Positions 25,220 through 34,682 of a DNA stretch of 64,000 nt are shown in pieces; within the stretch, counting starts at the first letter, position 1; each line of letters begins with the position of its first letter. Made by a program: the position numbers and the translations under genes. Location of the stretch: positions 2,805,501 to 2,869,500 of the forward strand of contig CP102274.1 of assembly GCA_025149285.1 (NCBI GenBank), given 5' to 3'. This DNA comes from Hungatella hathewayi. GTDB lineage: Bacteria; Bacillota; Clostridia; Lachnospirales; Lachnospiraceae. The notes beneath the pieces were generated by a model. The model was not told where the DNA came from, did not search any database, and was given only the letters and a program-made list of their open reading frames with translations.

Positions 25220-25672
25220 GTGAAATGTCCATTTTGTAATGAAGCAGACACAAAGGTCATTGATTCAAGACCGGCAGATGACAACAGCTCCATCAGACGC
25301 CGCAGGCAGTGCGAGAAGTGCGGAAAGAGATTTACAACGTATGAAAAACTGGAGACTCTGCCGCTGATGGTAATTAAGAAGGACGATTCCAGGGAAGTCT
25401 ACGAACGCTCCAAACTGGAAAAGGGAATCCTTCATTCCTGCCACAAACGTCCCGTTTCTTCCCAGCAGATTGATTCCATGGTGGATGAGATCGAGACGCA
25501 GATTTTTAATATGGAAGAAAAGGAAGTCTCCAGCGCTACGATCGGAGAGCTTGTGATGAAAAAGCTGCAGGAGGTCGATGAAGTGGCCTATGTCCGTTTC
25601 GCCTCCGTATATCGTGAGTTCAAGGATGTGAACACGTTTATGGAAGAGATCGGAAAATTATTGAAAAAGTAG
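25220..25672 (+). CDS. nrdR: Transcriptional repressor NrdR
   Basis: Represses ribonucleotide reductase genes in response to dATP/ATP. The 150-residue protein has an N-terminal zinc ribbon (CPFC at 3-6, CEKC at 31-34), [17 protein letters not shown], and an ATP-cone (about 49-139) with [20 protein letters not shown]. The start is a GTG at 25220 with AGGAGG 9 bp upstream; no alternative fits. It heads a tight run of genes continuing into yqeG and aroE. Confidence 0.97.
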   Translation: MKCPFCNEADTKVIDSRPADDNSSIRRRRQCEKCGKRFTTYEKLETLPLMVIKKDDSREVYERSKLEKGILHSCHKRPVSSQQIDSMVDEIETQIFNMEEKEVSSATIGELVMKKLQEVDEVAYVRFASVYREFKDVNTFMEEIGKLLKK

Positions 25673-25680
25673 GACGAGGT

Positions 25681-26208
25681 ATGTTTAACAGATTTTATCC
25701 GGATGAAGACGTGGCCTCTGCGTATGATATTCCGTATGATGCTCTTTATAGAGAAGGAGTCAGAGGCGTAATTTTTGATGTAGACAACACCCTGGTGCCC
25801 CATGACGCGCCGGCGGATGAGAGGGCAAAGAACTTATTCTCTCATCTGCGGGCACTGGGCATGGACACCTGCCTGCTTTCCAATAACAAAGAGCCGCGGG
25901 TGGCAGCTTTTGCAGAAGCTGTCGGCGGCTCTAACTATATCTATAAGGGCGGGAAGCCGGGCGTGAAGAATTATAAGAAGGCCATGGAGCTGATGGGGAC
26001 AGGCTTACAAAGCACGATCTTTGTGGGAGACCAGCTGTTTACTGACGTATATGGAGCCAAACGGACGGGAATTAAGAGCTTTCTGGTGAAGCCGATCAAT
26101 CCCAGAGAAGAGATTCAGATTGTATTAAAGCGGTATCCGGAAGCCCTCATCTTATTTTTTTATCGCAGGGACAAAAAGAGGAGACAGTATGATAAGCGGA
26201 AAAAGTAA
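25681..26208 (+). CDS. yqeG: YqeG family HAD IIIA-type phosphatase
   Basis: A 175-residue HAD superfamily phosphatase. Motifs: FDVDNTLVPHD (I), LLSNNKEPRV (II, with the Asn variant usual in this family), and VGDQLFTDVYGAK (III). YqeG-type proteins resemble phosphatidylglycerophosphate phosphatase of plants and fungi (PTPMT-independent GEP4 type), but the bacterial substrate is not established. It lies 8 bp after nrdR and overlaps aroE by 20 bp. Confidence 0.9.
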   Translation: MFNRFYPDEDVASAYDIPYDALYREGVRGVIFDVDNTLVPHDAPADERAKNLFSHLRALGMDTCLLSNNKEPRVAAFAEAVGGSNYIYKGGKPGVKNYKKAMELMGTGLQSTIFVGDQLFTDVYGAKRTGIKSFLVKPINPREEIQIVLKRYPEALILFFYRRDKKRRQYDKRKK

Positions 26209-27061
26209 AGTTTGCGGAGTCATGGCGTATCCGGTGGAGCACTCCATGTCGCCGCTTATGCATAATTATTATTCGGAACAGACGGGAACAGATCTTGCCT
26301 ATATCCCTCTCAAGGTAGAGCCGGGCTGCGTGGAAGCGGCGGTGAAGGGGGCTTATGCTCTCAATTTCACCGGTTTAAACGTTACGGTTCCTCATAAGCA
26401 GGAGGTCATGAAATATCTTGCGGAGATCGATGAGGATGCAAAGGCCATCGGCGCCGTCAATACGCTGGTACGGACAGAGGGCGGTTACAGGGGATATAAT
26501 ACGGATGCGGCAGGACTGAAACGGGCCATGACGGAGGCGGGAATCGAAATCCGCGACCGCTCCTGCATTCTGTTCGGTGCGGGGGGAGCGGCCAGGGCGG
26601 CAGCCTGTGTGCTGGCGAAAGAGGGCGCGGCTGTGATTTACGCTCTGAACCGGAGCGTGGAGAAGGCGGAAGCACTTTCGGAGATCATCAATGAGCGGTA
26701 CGGCCACCGGGTGATGATTCCCATGGCGCTGGCGGATTACGGAAGGCTGGAAGGCAGCTCTTATCTGGCGGTTCAGACAACCAGTGTGGGGATGCATCCC
26801 AATGTGGACCATGCTCCGGTGGAGGACGAAGAATTTTATAGAAAGATCGACACGGCAGTGGATATTGTGTACACGCCGATGGAGACAAAATTCATGAAAT
26901 ACGTCAGAGCGGCCGGAGGCAAGGCCGTCGGGGGGCTGGACATGCTGATCTACCAGGGCGTGATTGCATATGAGCTGTGGAGTCCGGAGACCGTGTTTAC
27001 CAGAGACATCATCGACGGCGCACGAGTCCTGATGCGGGAAGAACTGGAGGCGGCGCGATGA
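26189..27061 (+). CDS. aroE: Shikimate dehydrogenase (NADP+)
   Basis: Reduces 3-dehydroshikimate to shikimate. The 290-residue protein has the substrate-binding YPVEHSMSPLMHN, NVTVPHKQEVM with the catalytic Lys, GAVNTLV, the nucleotide-binding GAGGAARAAACVL, and the late GGLDMLIYQGV motif. A good AGAGGAGAC site precedes the ATG inside yqeG. It overlaps aroK by 4 bp, so yqeG-aroE-aroK-aroQ are translationally coupled. Confidence 0.96.
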   Translation: MISGKSKVCGVMAYPVEHSMSPLMHNYYSEQTGTDLAYIPLKVEPGCVEAAVKGAYALNFTGLNVTVPHKQEVMKYLAEIDEDAKAIGAVNTLVRTEGGYRGYNTDAAGLKRAMTEAGIEIRDRSCILFGAGGAARAAACVLAKEGAAVIYALNRSVEKAEALSEIINERYGHRVMIPMALADYGRLEGSSYLAVQTTSVGMHPNVDHAPVEDEEFYRKIDTAVDIVYTPMETKFMKYVRAAGGKAVGGLDMLIYQGVIAYELWSPETVFTRDIIDGARVLMREELEAAR

Positions 27062-27570
27062 GGAATGTGATTTTGATCGGCTTCATGGGGGCCGGGAAGA
27101 CGACTGTAGGAGAGCGGTACGGGAAGAAACACGGACTCCCCATGGTGGATACAGACTGGCTGATCGAGGAGCGGGCCGGCATGACGATCTCGGAGATATT
27201 TGCCAGAAAGGGCGAGGAAGAGTTTCGGAAGACAGAGACGGCGGTCCTTCAGGCGCTGCTTTCCGATACGCAGGAAAAGGTCATTTCCGTGGGAGGCGGG
27301 CTTCCTCTGCGGGAAGAGAACCGGAAGCTGTTAAAACAGCTTGGAACAGTGGTTTATCTGGAGGTGAATCCGGAGACCGTGTTAAAACGGCTGAAGGGGG
27401 ATACGACAAGGCCGCTGCTGCAGGGCGGAGACGTGACACAGCGTGTGAAAGAGTTCCTTGCGGTCCGCGGTCCCATATACCGGGAGACGGCAGGCATGGT
27501 TGTGGATGTGAATGACAGGACCGTCGATGAGATTGTGGCGGAGCTGGAAGAAAGGATGGGATTTGAATGA
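27058..27570 (+). CDS. aroK: Shikimate kinase
   Basis: Phosphorylates shikimate at the 3-OH. The 170-residue protein starts at the ATG overlapping the aroE stop (ATGA). Walker A is GFMGAGKTTVG, the shikimate-binding DTDWLIEE follows, and GGGLPLREENR and the lid KGDTTRPLL are present. A longer in-frame reading from 26977 lies inside aroE and is not supported. Confidence 0.96.
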   Translation: MRNVILIGFMGAGKTTVGERYGKKHGLPMVDTDWLIEERAGMTISEIFARKGEEEFRKTETAVLQALLSDTQEKVISVGGGLPLREENRKLLKQLGTVVYLEVNPETVLKRLKGDTTRPLLQGGDVTQRVKEFLAVRGPIYRETAGMVVDVNDRTVDEIVAELEERMGFE

Positions 27571-27998
27571 AGTTACTTCTGTTAAACGGACCGAATCTGA
27601 ATTTTCTGGGAATCAGGGAAAAAGGGGTATACGGCACGGAGGATTACGGATATCTGGTACGTATGATGAAGGAGAAGGCGGAAAGAGAAGGCCATGAGCT
27701 GGATATTTACCAGAGCAACTATGAGGGCGGCTTAATCGATAAGATTCAGGAGGCTTACTACAACGGGACAGAAGGGATCATCATCAATCCGGGGGCGTTT
27801 ACGCATTACAGCTACGCTCTGAGAGACGCCCTTTCATCGGTGGAGATTCCCAAGGTTGAGGTACATATCTCCAATGTGCATAAAAGGGAAGAATTCAGGC
27901 ATACATCCGTTACGGCACCTGTCTGCGACGGCCAGGTGGTGGGACTGGGACTGAAGGGATACGCCCTGGCCATGGACTATCTGACCGGCCGTGAATAG
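27567..27998 (+). CDS. aroQ: Type II 3-dehydroquinate dehydratase
   Basis: Converts 3-dehydroquinate to 3-dehydroshikimate. The 143-residue length is normal for type II enzymes. Signatures: LLNGPNLNFLG, the catalytic Tyr in REKGVYG, INPGAFTHYSYALRDAL, and VEVHISNVHKREEFRH. It overlaps aroK by 4 bp. With aroE and aroK it supplies consecutive steps of chorismate synthesis; the remaining aro genes are not in the window. Confidence 0.96.
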   Translation: MKLLLLNGPNLNFLGIREKGVYGTEDYGYLVRMMKEKAEREGHELDIYQSNYEGGLIDKIQEAYYNGTEGIIINPGAFTHYSYALRDALSSVEIPKVEVHISNVHKREEFRHTSVTAPVCDGQVVGLGLKGYALAMDYLTGRE

Positions 27999-28050
27999 AC
28001 CGGCCGACAGGTGCGGCCGGCGTCATGTATACAGAATTTGAAAAAAAGAG

Positions 28051-28079
28051 TTGAAAAAGGGATTATTATAGTATAGAAT
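28051..28079 (+). promoter_or_regulatory. Sigma-A promoter of efp
   Basis: TTGAAA (28051-28056), 17-bp spacer, TAGAAT (28074-28079), 38 bp before the efp start codon. Confidence 0.78.
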
Positions 28080-28117
28080 AAAAAGGATTAAGAGAATTTC
28101 AAGGAGGAATATCATTT

Positions 28118-28675
28118 ATGATATCAGCGGGTGATTTTAGAAACGGTATCACATTAGAGATTGACGGTAATGTTTATCAGATTATGGAGTTCCAGCATGT
28201 AAAACCTGGTAAGGGTGCTGCATTTGTAAGAACTAAAATTAAAGACGTTGTAAACGGCGGTGTAGTGGAGCGTACGTTCCGTCCTACAGAGAAGTTCCCG
28301 GCAGCGAGAATCGACAGAGTGGACATGCAGTATTTATATGCGGATGGAGATCTTCATAACTTCATGGATACAAACACTTATGAGCAGATCGCACTGAGCC
28401 CGGAAGTAATCGGTGACGCGTTAAAGTTCGTGAAGGAAAACGATATCTTAAAGGTTTGTTCTTATAACGGAAAGGTATTCTCTGTTGAGCCTCCGTTATT
28501 CGTAGAACTGGAGATCACAGATACAGAGCCGGGCTTTAAGGGCGATACGGCACAGGGCGCTACGAAACCTGCTACCGTTGAAACCGGAGCTGTCGTTTAC
28601 GTTCCTCTGTTTGTGGATCAGGGCGATAAGATTAAGATTGATACGCGTACTGGAGAGTATTTATCCAGAGTATAA
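28118..28675 (+). CDS. efp: Elongation factor P
   Basis: Binds ribosomes stalled at polyproline stretches. The 185-residue protein has the three-barrel EF-P sequence: [16 protein letters not shown], the loop [17 protein letters not shown] with the Lys at the tip that is modified in some bacteria, and the C-terminal [18 protein letters not shown] strong AAGGAGG site precedes the ATG. Its own promoter and a following terminator make it monocistronic. Confidence 0.98.
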   Translation: MISAGDFRNGITLEIDGNVYQIMEFQHVKPGKGAAFVRTKIKDVVNGGVVERTFRPTEKFPAARIDRVDMQYLYADGDLHNFMDTNTYEQIALSPEVIGDALKFVKENDILKVCSYNGKVFSVEPPLFVELEITDTEPGFKGDTAQGATKPATVETGAVVYVPLFVDQGDKIKIDTRTGEYLSRV

Positions 28676-28767
28676 GAACATGATGCGCTGCCCGCCCGGT
28701 AAGCCGGTTTCCCGGATGACCGGAGCGGGATTTGAGGGATTATGGTCCCGACGGCGTGAATGCAGGG

Positions 28768-28840
28768 AAAAGACGGTAAAAGAGACTGATAAATGCTGGC
28801 CTGGAGGCCAGGATTTGCCGCTCTCTTTTACCGTCTTTTT
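28768..28840 (+). terminator. Intrinsic terminator after efp
   Basis: A perfect 18-bp outer stem (28768-28785 with 28822-28839), with an inner CTGGCCT/AGGCCAG hairpin in the loop and T residues at the end. The remainder of the 28676-28944 gap carries a TTGACA (28881-28886) with a weak TAAGCT 18 bp later, the likely promoter of the next operon. Confidence 0.88.
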
Positions 28841-28944
28841 GTGTAACTGGAAAGTGTTCCTGTTACACAGAGTGAAACCATTGACAAAGTGGGCAATCGC
28901 GCGGTAAGCTGATAAGAAAGAGTGATGGGGAAAGGGAGGACTAT

Positions 28945-30480
28945 ATGTTTCGGATTTTGCTGGTGGATGACGAGGCTCAGGAACGGGATGGAATCCGGTT
29001 CCTGATCGAAAAATATAAGCTGCCGCTTACGGTGGTGGAGGCGCAGAACGGGCAGAAGGCGCTGGAGTATTTGAAAGAGCATCCGGTGGATATTCTTTTT
29101 ACGGATGTGAAGATGCCTTATAAGGATGGTCTGGAGCTGGCGAAGGAGACGTTTCAGTTTAATCAGAGTATCCGGATTGTTATTTTCAGCGCCTACGGGG
29201 AGTTTGAGTACGCGAAGCGGGCCATGGAGGCCAATGCCGTCGATTATCTGTTAAAGCCGATCGAGCTGGATGAGTTTCTAAAGGTCATGCACAAGGTGAT
29301 TGGCGGCCTGGAGCGGCAGAGGGAGGAGTCTAAGCAGGAACGGGAGCAGAGGGACGCTTCCATGAAACGGGTGTTTTGCAAGGCGTTTACGGGCGGAAGC
29401 GTGTCGGCAGCCGACCAGGAGATGCTTACGGAGTACTTTCAGAAGCTGGGGAAAGAGAGGAAAGTACTGGTAAGCCTGGAGAGCGGGCGGAACATTTTTG
29501 AGCAGCAGGAGGATGTCTTTTTGAAACTGCTCCATACGTATATCCGAATTCCCTGTGAGTATGTGAATCTCTATCCCGATTCATCGGTGGTGCTTCTGGC
29601 TGACGAAAACCGGATTGTGGGCGGAGAACTGCAGAAACAGCTGGAAAAGCTGGTCCGGGACGGAAAAACGCTTCTTGGGACAGAGATTTCCATTGTGGTC
29701 AGCCGGGAATTTGAGACAGTGGAAGAGATGAACCGGCAGATGGATGAGATCAGCCAGATTCGGAAGAATTTTTACGGAACGGGCGGAGAGATTACGTTTC
29801 TGTCAGAGATTGTATTGAATTCGGAGTATTATGCCGCGGAGGTGGAGCGGATCAAGGAACTGATGATCGGCGCCATCGGGGACAGAAATGATGATCTTGT
29901 GATCTTATATGGAGACCGGCTGGTGGAGACGATGGTGGGCGGCCATGTGGTCAGCCGGATCTATGTACATCACGTCTTTTACGATATTTTGTCAGCATTT
30001 TACAGCCAGTACGGGATTAATGACAAGCCCAGGCTCTTTGAGAGGGTGGAACGGCTGCTTTCCTATAAAGACGGGGAGGAGCTGGAGGTCAATTTCCGTG
30101 CGGTCTTAAACGAAGTGCTGGCTAAACGGACGGATGCTGCCGGAGACAGTCCGAGAATCGTGGAGCGGATTAAGAATATTGTCAGGGATGAATACCGGAA
30201 TGACATCGGACTTGAGGATATCGCCGAGCGGGTGAATCTGGCCCCTGCTTACTTAAGCTACCTGTTTAAGAAGGAGACCGGGGCGAACCTGGTCAAATAT
30301 ATTACGGATTACCGCATGGAACAGGCCAGGAAGCTGCTGGAGGAGGGGGAACTGAAGATCGTTCTGGTGGCAAAGGCCTGCGGATATGAGAATCAGCCGT
30401 ACTTTAACCGGCTGTTCAAAAACTATTACGGCATGACGCCCCGGCAGTACCGGGAGAAGAATGGAAAGCAGCAGGGATGA
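28945..30480 (+). CDS. YesN-type response regulator, REC plus AraC HTH
   Basis: A 511-residue regulator. The N-terminal receiver domain has the acidic pair D8/D9 and the phosphoacceptor D54 in LFTDVKMPYKDG. A long middle region with coiled-coil character follows, and the C-terminal AraC/XylS DNA-binding domain (about 405-505) reads NDIGLEDIAERVNLAPAYLS and ACGYENQPYFNRLFK. It pairs with the sensor kinase encoded 4 bp overlapped downstream. Such pairs usually control the adjacent sugar ABC transporter, here at 32320. GGGAAAGGGAGG precedes the ATG. Confidence 0.93.
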   Translation: MFRILLVDDEAQERDGIRFLIEKYKLPLTVVEAQNGQKALEYLKEHPVDILFTDVKMPYKDGLELAKETFQFNQSIRIVIFSAYGEFEYAKRAMEANAVDYLLKPIELDEFLKVMHKVIGGLERQREESKQEREQRDASMKRVFCKAFTGGSVSAADQEMLTEYFQKLGKERKVLVSLESGRNIFEQQEDVFLKLLHTYIRIPCEYVNLYPDSSVVLLADENRIVGGELQKQLEKLVRDGKTLLGTEISIVVSREFETVEEMNRQMDEISQIRKNFYGTGGEITFLSEIVLNSEYYAAEVERIKELMIGAIGDRNDDLVILYGDRLVETMVGGHVVSRIYVHHVFYDILSAFYSQYGINDKPRLFERVERLLSYKDGEELEVNFRAVLNEVLAKRTDAAGDSPRIVERIKNIVRDEYRNDIGLEDIAERVNLAPAYLSYLFKKETGANLVKYITDYRMEQARKLLEEGELKIVLVAKACGYENQPYFNRLFKNYYGMTPRQYREKNGKQQG

Positions 30481-32207
30481 GGATGAAACGATTGCTGAAC
30501 TGGTATTATGGAAGCGCTTCAATCCGGAAGAAACTGGTGATCAGCTATCTGCTGCTGATTACGGTCCCGATTCTGGTATTGGGAGTATACTCTTTTTCGG
30601 TGTCGAAACGCAATATGGAGAGGCAGACGGAGGAGACCATACGGAATAACGTGCGGCTGATGGCCTCTGATCTGGAAACCTCGCTGAAAAGAGAAAATGA
30701 TAATATCAAATACTTATCTTATAACGCGAAATTCCGCCAGGTGCTGAAAAACAGCCGGGGAAACCAGGTGGAGGTGGCGCAGGTGCTCAACGAGGTGGTT
30801 GAGCCGATCTTCTGGTATTTTATCACCAGTGATAATAACATGAAGGGAATCGAAATCTATACGCCCTATGTGAGCCAGGAGGTGGGAAGCTTCTTAAAAC
30901 CGGTGGGTGACAGCAGCGAAGAATCGTGGTATCAGTACCATCAGAAGAATTTCGGGACGCTGTGGACGTTTGAGAACGGCAGTATGTTTGCCACCAGGAC
31001 GGTTCTGGATGCGCAGACGGCGTCAGAGCCCATCGGCGTGCTGAAGCTGACTGTCCATCCGGCGTCGGTTCTGGAGCCGATCTCCAATAATACATTTTTA
31101 AATAACGGAATTCTCCTTACCGATACGGAGGGTAAGACGATTTATTCCAGACAGACGGGAGCGGAACCGGCAGATCAGGCTGTTCTGGCCGGAGCGGAAG
31201 CAGGCAATCTGGCAGACGGCGACCAGGGAGAGTACATCGTGATGTCTGAGGCGATCAGTACCAGCGGATGGCGTCTTTATTACTATGTGACGAAAAGCGA
31301 AATCACGGGACAGCTGTATGAGATTCTGAAATCCACGCTGCTGATTGTGGGGCTGTGTCTGGCTGTCAGCCTGTTTCTGATCGGTATTCTCTCCAGGGTT
31401 TTAAGCAGGAGGATACTGGAACTGAAGGAGAGCGCGGAAAAGGTGGCGGAAGGGAATTTCAATCTGGAGCTTAACCATAACGATACCGATGAAATTGGAA
31501 TCGTGTCAAAGAGCCTGCAGACCATGTGTGACCGTCTGAATGAGATGATTAACCGGGTCTACAAGGCAGAGCTGGAGAAGAAGGCCATGGAGTTAAAGGC
31601 GCTTCAGGCCATGATTAATCCGCATTTTCTGTACAACTGTCTCTCCAGCATCAAATGGAAGGCCATCCGCACCGGAAATGACGAGATCAGCGATCTCACA
31701 GGGCTTTTGGCAAAGTTCTACCGGACCAGTCTGAACGGAGGGAAACAGATTACCACTGTGGGAAGCGAACTGGAAAATGTAAAATCGTATGTGGAACTTC
31801 AGCGCATGACCCATGAGAACAGCTTTGATGTGGAGTATGAACTGGATGAGACGCTGTTTGAAACTTCCATGCCGAATTTCCTTTTGCAGCCGATCGTGGA
31901 AAATGCGATTGAGCACGGCATGAATTATCAGGAGGAGATTGAAGGAAGAGGGCGGCTGATCGTCCGGCTGGAGGAAGAGGACGGCCATCTGATCTTCAGC
32001 ATTCTAAACAATGGACCCAGGGTGGAGCTGGACCGGCTGGAGGAGATCTTAAATACACCGGGCAGAGGCTATGGAATTTATAATATTGAAGAGCGGATCC
32101 GGATTTACTACGGTGCGGGCTGCGGTGTCTACGCCTCTGTCACGGCAGACGGTTATACCTGTTTTACGGTGCGGATTGGAAAAGAACTGAAGGAGCTGTC
32201 TGTATAG
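30477..32207 (+). CDS. YesM-type sensor histidine kinase
   Basis: A 576-residue membrane kinase. Membrane helices at about 17-40 and 279-303 flank an extracytoplasmic Cache-like sensor. A HAMP domain follows (RILELKESAEKVAEGNF), then the His_kinase domain with INPHFLYNCLSSIKWK, where the His is phosphorylated, and an HATPase domain with QPIVENAIEHG and GRGYGIYNIEERI. Its start overlaps the stop of the response regulator gene. The sensed molecule is probably a carbohydrate or the binding protein that carries it; that is inferred from position. Confidence 0.93.
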   Translation: MRMKRLLNWYYGSASIRKKLVISYLLLITVPILVLGVYSFSVSKRNMERQTEETIRNNVRLMASDLETSLKRENDNIKYLSYNAKFRQVLKNSRGNQVEVAQVLNEVVEPIFWYFITSDNNMKGIEIYTPYVSQEVGSFLKPVGDSSEESWYQYHQKNFGTLWTFENGSMFATRTVLDAQTASEPIGVLKLTVHPASVLEPISNNTFLNNGILLTDTEGKTIYSRQTGAEPADQAVLAGAEAGNLADGDQGEYIVMSEAISTSGWRLYYYVTKSEITGQLYEILKSTLLIVGLCLAVSLFLIGILSRVLSRRILELKESAEKVAEGNFNLELNHNDTDEIGIVSKSLQTMCDRLNEMINRVYKAELEKKAMELKALQAMINPHFLYNCLSSIKWKAIRTGNDEISDLTGLLAKFYRTSLNGGKQITTVGSELENVKSYVELQRMTHENSFDVEYELDETLFETSMPNFLLQPIVENAIEHGMNYQEEIEGRGRLIVRLEEEDGHLIFSILNNGPRVELDRLEEILNTPGRGYGIYNIEERIRIYYGAGCGVYASVTADGYTCFTVRIGKELKELSV

Positions 32208-32215
32208 ATGAGAAG

Positions 32216-32273
32216 TTCTAAAAATAGTACAAGGTTTCTAAAAAATTTGTTAAAAGATCTTCCTCCGGAAGAT
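32216..32273 (+). promoter_or_regulatory. Candidate control region of the sugar transporter operon
   Basis: Two direct repeats TTCTAAAAA (32216-32224 and 32236-32244) are spaced 20 bp start to start, two helical turns, as expected for an AraC-type regulator such as the YesN-like protein. A perfect dyad ATCTTCC-TCC-GGAAGAT (32257-32273) follows. The -10 element is not clear. Confidence 0.5.
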
Positions 32274-32319
32274 GATAAGATATAGGCATCAAAGCAATCA
32301 CAACAAGGAGGAAGGTATC

Positions 32320-33639
32320 ATGAAAAAGAAAGTATTAAGTGTTCTCTTATGTACAGCAATGACTGCTTCGGCTTTGGCAGGCTGCGGAGGCTCCGGGACG
32401 TCCGGGACGGAAGCGCCCAGGACAACGGGGGGAGAAGCCGTGACGGAGGCAGCCGGCAATACCGGTGACAAGGCGGGAACGGACAAGGCGAAGATTCGCA
32501 TGACCTACTGGAACAGTGAGGATACGATGAAGGCGATGCTGGATTATCTGGCGGAGACACTTCCGGATGTGGAGATCGAATACCAGTTTATCGACAACTC
32601 CAATTACGATACCATCGTAGACACCCAGCTGTCGGCAGGAGAGGGGCCGGATATCATCTGTGAGTCTCCGGGATCTTCCTTAAAGCATGCGAGACTGGGA
32701 TATTTAGAGCCGTTAAACGATCTGGGCGCCAAGTATTCCAGCGCGGGGACCAGCGTGTATTCCTATGACGGCAGCATCTACGCTCTGCCTGGGATCAGCT
32801 GGTTCGAGGGAATCTATTACAACAAGGCCCTGTTTGAGGAGAATGGAATCGCTTTGCCGACGACATTCGATGAGTATATCAGTGTCTGCAGGGAATTTAA
32901 GGAGAAAGGAATCACACCTCTGGCGGCAGGGCTGAAATCATGGGAGCCGATGTTAAAAAACTCCATGGCGTTCGTGACTGCTGAATACTTATCCACAGAC
33001 GCAGGAAAGAATTTCGGTTCCGATTACCGCGAGGGCAAGGCTAAAATGGAAGGAACCTGGGATCCATACGTGGAAAAATGGTCAGAGATGATCACGGAGG
33101 GCGTTTATACCACAGATATGACGGGAATTGACCACGATCAGGCCTTAGAGCAGTTTGCAACAGGCGGCGCAGCCATGTTCTGCTCCGGACCGTGGGATTT
33201 AGACACCATCACAAGCAAGAACCCGGATCTTCAGATCGATATGATGCCGTTTTATGGTACGGCAAGGAGCGACGGATGGCTGATCGGCGGTCCCGGATGC
33301 GGCTTTGCAGTCAACAGCTCGTCTTCCAATAAAGAAGCAGCCATGAAGGTAGTGGAGGCAATCTCCACGGTGGAAGGCCAGAAGGCGCTGTGGGAAAACA
33401 ATCAGGGCGGTTCCTCCTATCTGGAAGGCGCATCCTTCGATTTACCGGACGCCTATGAAGGCGTATCAGGAACTCTGGCCGCCGGCAATGTATACTGCCC
33501 GTGGAATGAATGGGGTGCGGCCGCCGGTGCTCATGAGACATACGGAACCGAGATGCAGAGCTACCTGTTGGGTTCCCAGGATTTAAAGACCACATTGTCG
33601 AATGTGGATGCGGCCGTGGCGGAGCTTTTGGAAAAGTAA
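32320..33639 (+). CDS. Carbohydrate ABC transporter substrate-binding lipoprotein
   Basis: A 439-residue extracellular solute-binding protein of family 1. The ATG at 32320 has AAGGAGG upstream; the 16 residues before it in the open frame would spoil the signal peptide. The signal ends in the lipobox LAGC, followed by a Gly/Thr/Glu linker. Motifs typical of sugar-binding proteins are present: MTYWNSEDTMKAML, SAGEGPDI, YALPGISWFEGIYYNKALFEENGI, GGAAMFCSGPWDL. The sugar is unknown; the downstream GH65 enzyme suggests an alpha-linked disaccharide. A terminator-like hairpin after it should keep permease expression lower. Confidence 0.93.
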   Translation: MKKKVLSVLLCTAMTASALAGCGGSGTSGTEAPRTTGGEAVTEAAGNTGDKAGTDKAKIRMTYWNSEDTMKAMLDYLAETLPDVEIEYQFIDNSNYDTIVDTQLSAGEGPDIICESPGSSLKHARLGYLEPLNDLGAKYSSAGTSVYSYDGSIYALPGISWFEGIYYNKALFEENGIALPTTFDEYISVCREFKEKGITPLAAGLKSWEPMLKNSMAFVTAEYLSTDAGKNFGSDYREGKAKMEGTWDPYVEKWSEMITEGVYTTDMTGIDHDQALEQFATGGAAMFCSGPWDLDTITSKNPDLQIDMMPFYGTARSDGWLIGGPGCGFAVNSSSSNKEAAMKVVEAISTVEGQKALWENNQGGSSYLEGASFDLPDAYEGVSGTLAAGNVYCPWNEWGAAAGAHETYGTEMQSYLLGSQDLKTTLSNVDAAVAELLEK

Positions 33640-33674
33640 GACCCGGCAGGTAACTGACGACCGATACCGATTAT

Positions 33675-33734
33675 GGGAGCGGTAATCCATGCTGAAAAGA
33701 ATATTGGCGTACGCATGGGTTACGCTCCCTTTTT
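33675..33734 (+). terminator. Intercistronic terminator/attenuator after the binding-protein gene
   Basis: The arm 33675-33692 pairs with 33713-33729, with small mismatches, followed by TTTTT. Partial termination here would give excess binding protein over permease, as is common in sugar ABC operons. Confidence 0.72.
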
Positions 33735-33776
33735 GCGCCCATTTTTGGGCAAATTAAAGAGAAGGAGGGGTATGAA

Positions 33777-34682
33777 ATGGAACAGATTCAAAGAAAAAAG
33801 AGGCAGGCAGGGACGCTGGGAAAGTATTTCTACGTGTTTATCCTGCCGGCTTTCGTCGTATATCTTCTGTTTTCCATCGTTCCGTTTTTATATACGTTTT
33901 ACTACAGCTTCACCGATTATACGGATATGAATCCGGTCAACTTAAGCTTTGTAGGCCTTAAAAATTATATAAAGGTTTTCAATACGCCGCTGATGATTAC
34001 GGCGATAAAAAACTCCGTGCTCTACGCTATTATGCTGACGTCGCTTCAGACCATACTTGCGCTGCCTCTGGCGGTGCTCCTGGATAAGAAGCTGAAGACC
34101 AGGAACCTGCTGCGGGCCGTATTCTTCTTTCCGGCTGTATTCAGTTCCCTGATTATCGGCTATCTGTGGAATTTTATCATGTCGTCGTCGGATTACGGCC
34201 TGATCAACAATCTGCTGCACCAGCTGGGGCTTGGGACCTTTAATTTTTTCACTGCTGACCGGGCGCTGTTTTCCGTCATTTTAACCCAGGCATGGCAGTG
34301 GACCGGCTGGGCCATGGTCATCTATCTGGCAAACTTACAGAGTATTTCACCGGATCTCTACGAGGCGGCGGATATCGACGGAGCCGGGGGAATCAAGAAA
34401 TTCTTTTACGTGACGCTGCCGCTCATGTGCCCGTCAGTCAAGATCATCGTGGTAACCGGCTTAATCGGAGGTATGAAGGTGTTCGATATCATCTATTCCA
34501 TGACATCGGGCGGTCCGGGCAATGCGACGGAGACCGTTATGACCGTCATGATGAAAAAGGGGATCTCGGATGGCTTTTACAGCACCGGATCGGCGTTCGG
34601 CGTGTGTTTCTTTGCTATCGTGCTGGTGATCAGCGCCGTAGTGACAAAATTAATGGGGAAATGGAGTGATTCGATACAATGA
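33777..34682 (+). CDS. Carbohydrate ABC transporter permease (MalF/UgpA type)
   Basis: A 301-residue inner membrane permease with six hydrophobic segments. The EAA loop reads LYEAADIDGAGGIKKFFYVTLPLM. The start has GAAGGAGGGG upstream. Its stop overlaps the next permease start by 4 bp. There is no dedicated ATPase gene in the operon, so a shared MsmX-like ATPase elsewhere probably energises it. Confidence 0.93.
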   Translation: MEQIQRKKRQAGTLGKYFYVFILPAFVVYLLFSIVPFLYTFYYSFTDYTDMNPVNLSFVGLKNYIKVFNTPLMITAIKNSVLYAIMLTSLQTILALPLAVLLDKKLKTRNLLRAVFFFPAVFSSLIIGYLWNFIMSSSDYGLINNLLHQLGLGTFNFFTADRALFSVILTQAWQWTGWAMVIYLANLQSISPDLYEAADIDGAGGIKKFFYVTLPLMCPSVKIIVVTGLIGGMKVFDIIYSMTSGGPGNATETVMTVMMKKGISDGFYSTGSAFGVCFFAIVLVISAVVTKLMGKWSDSIQ

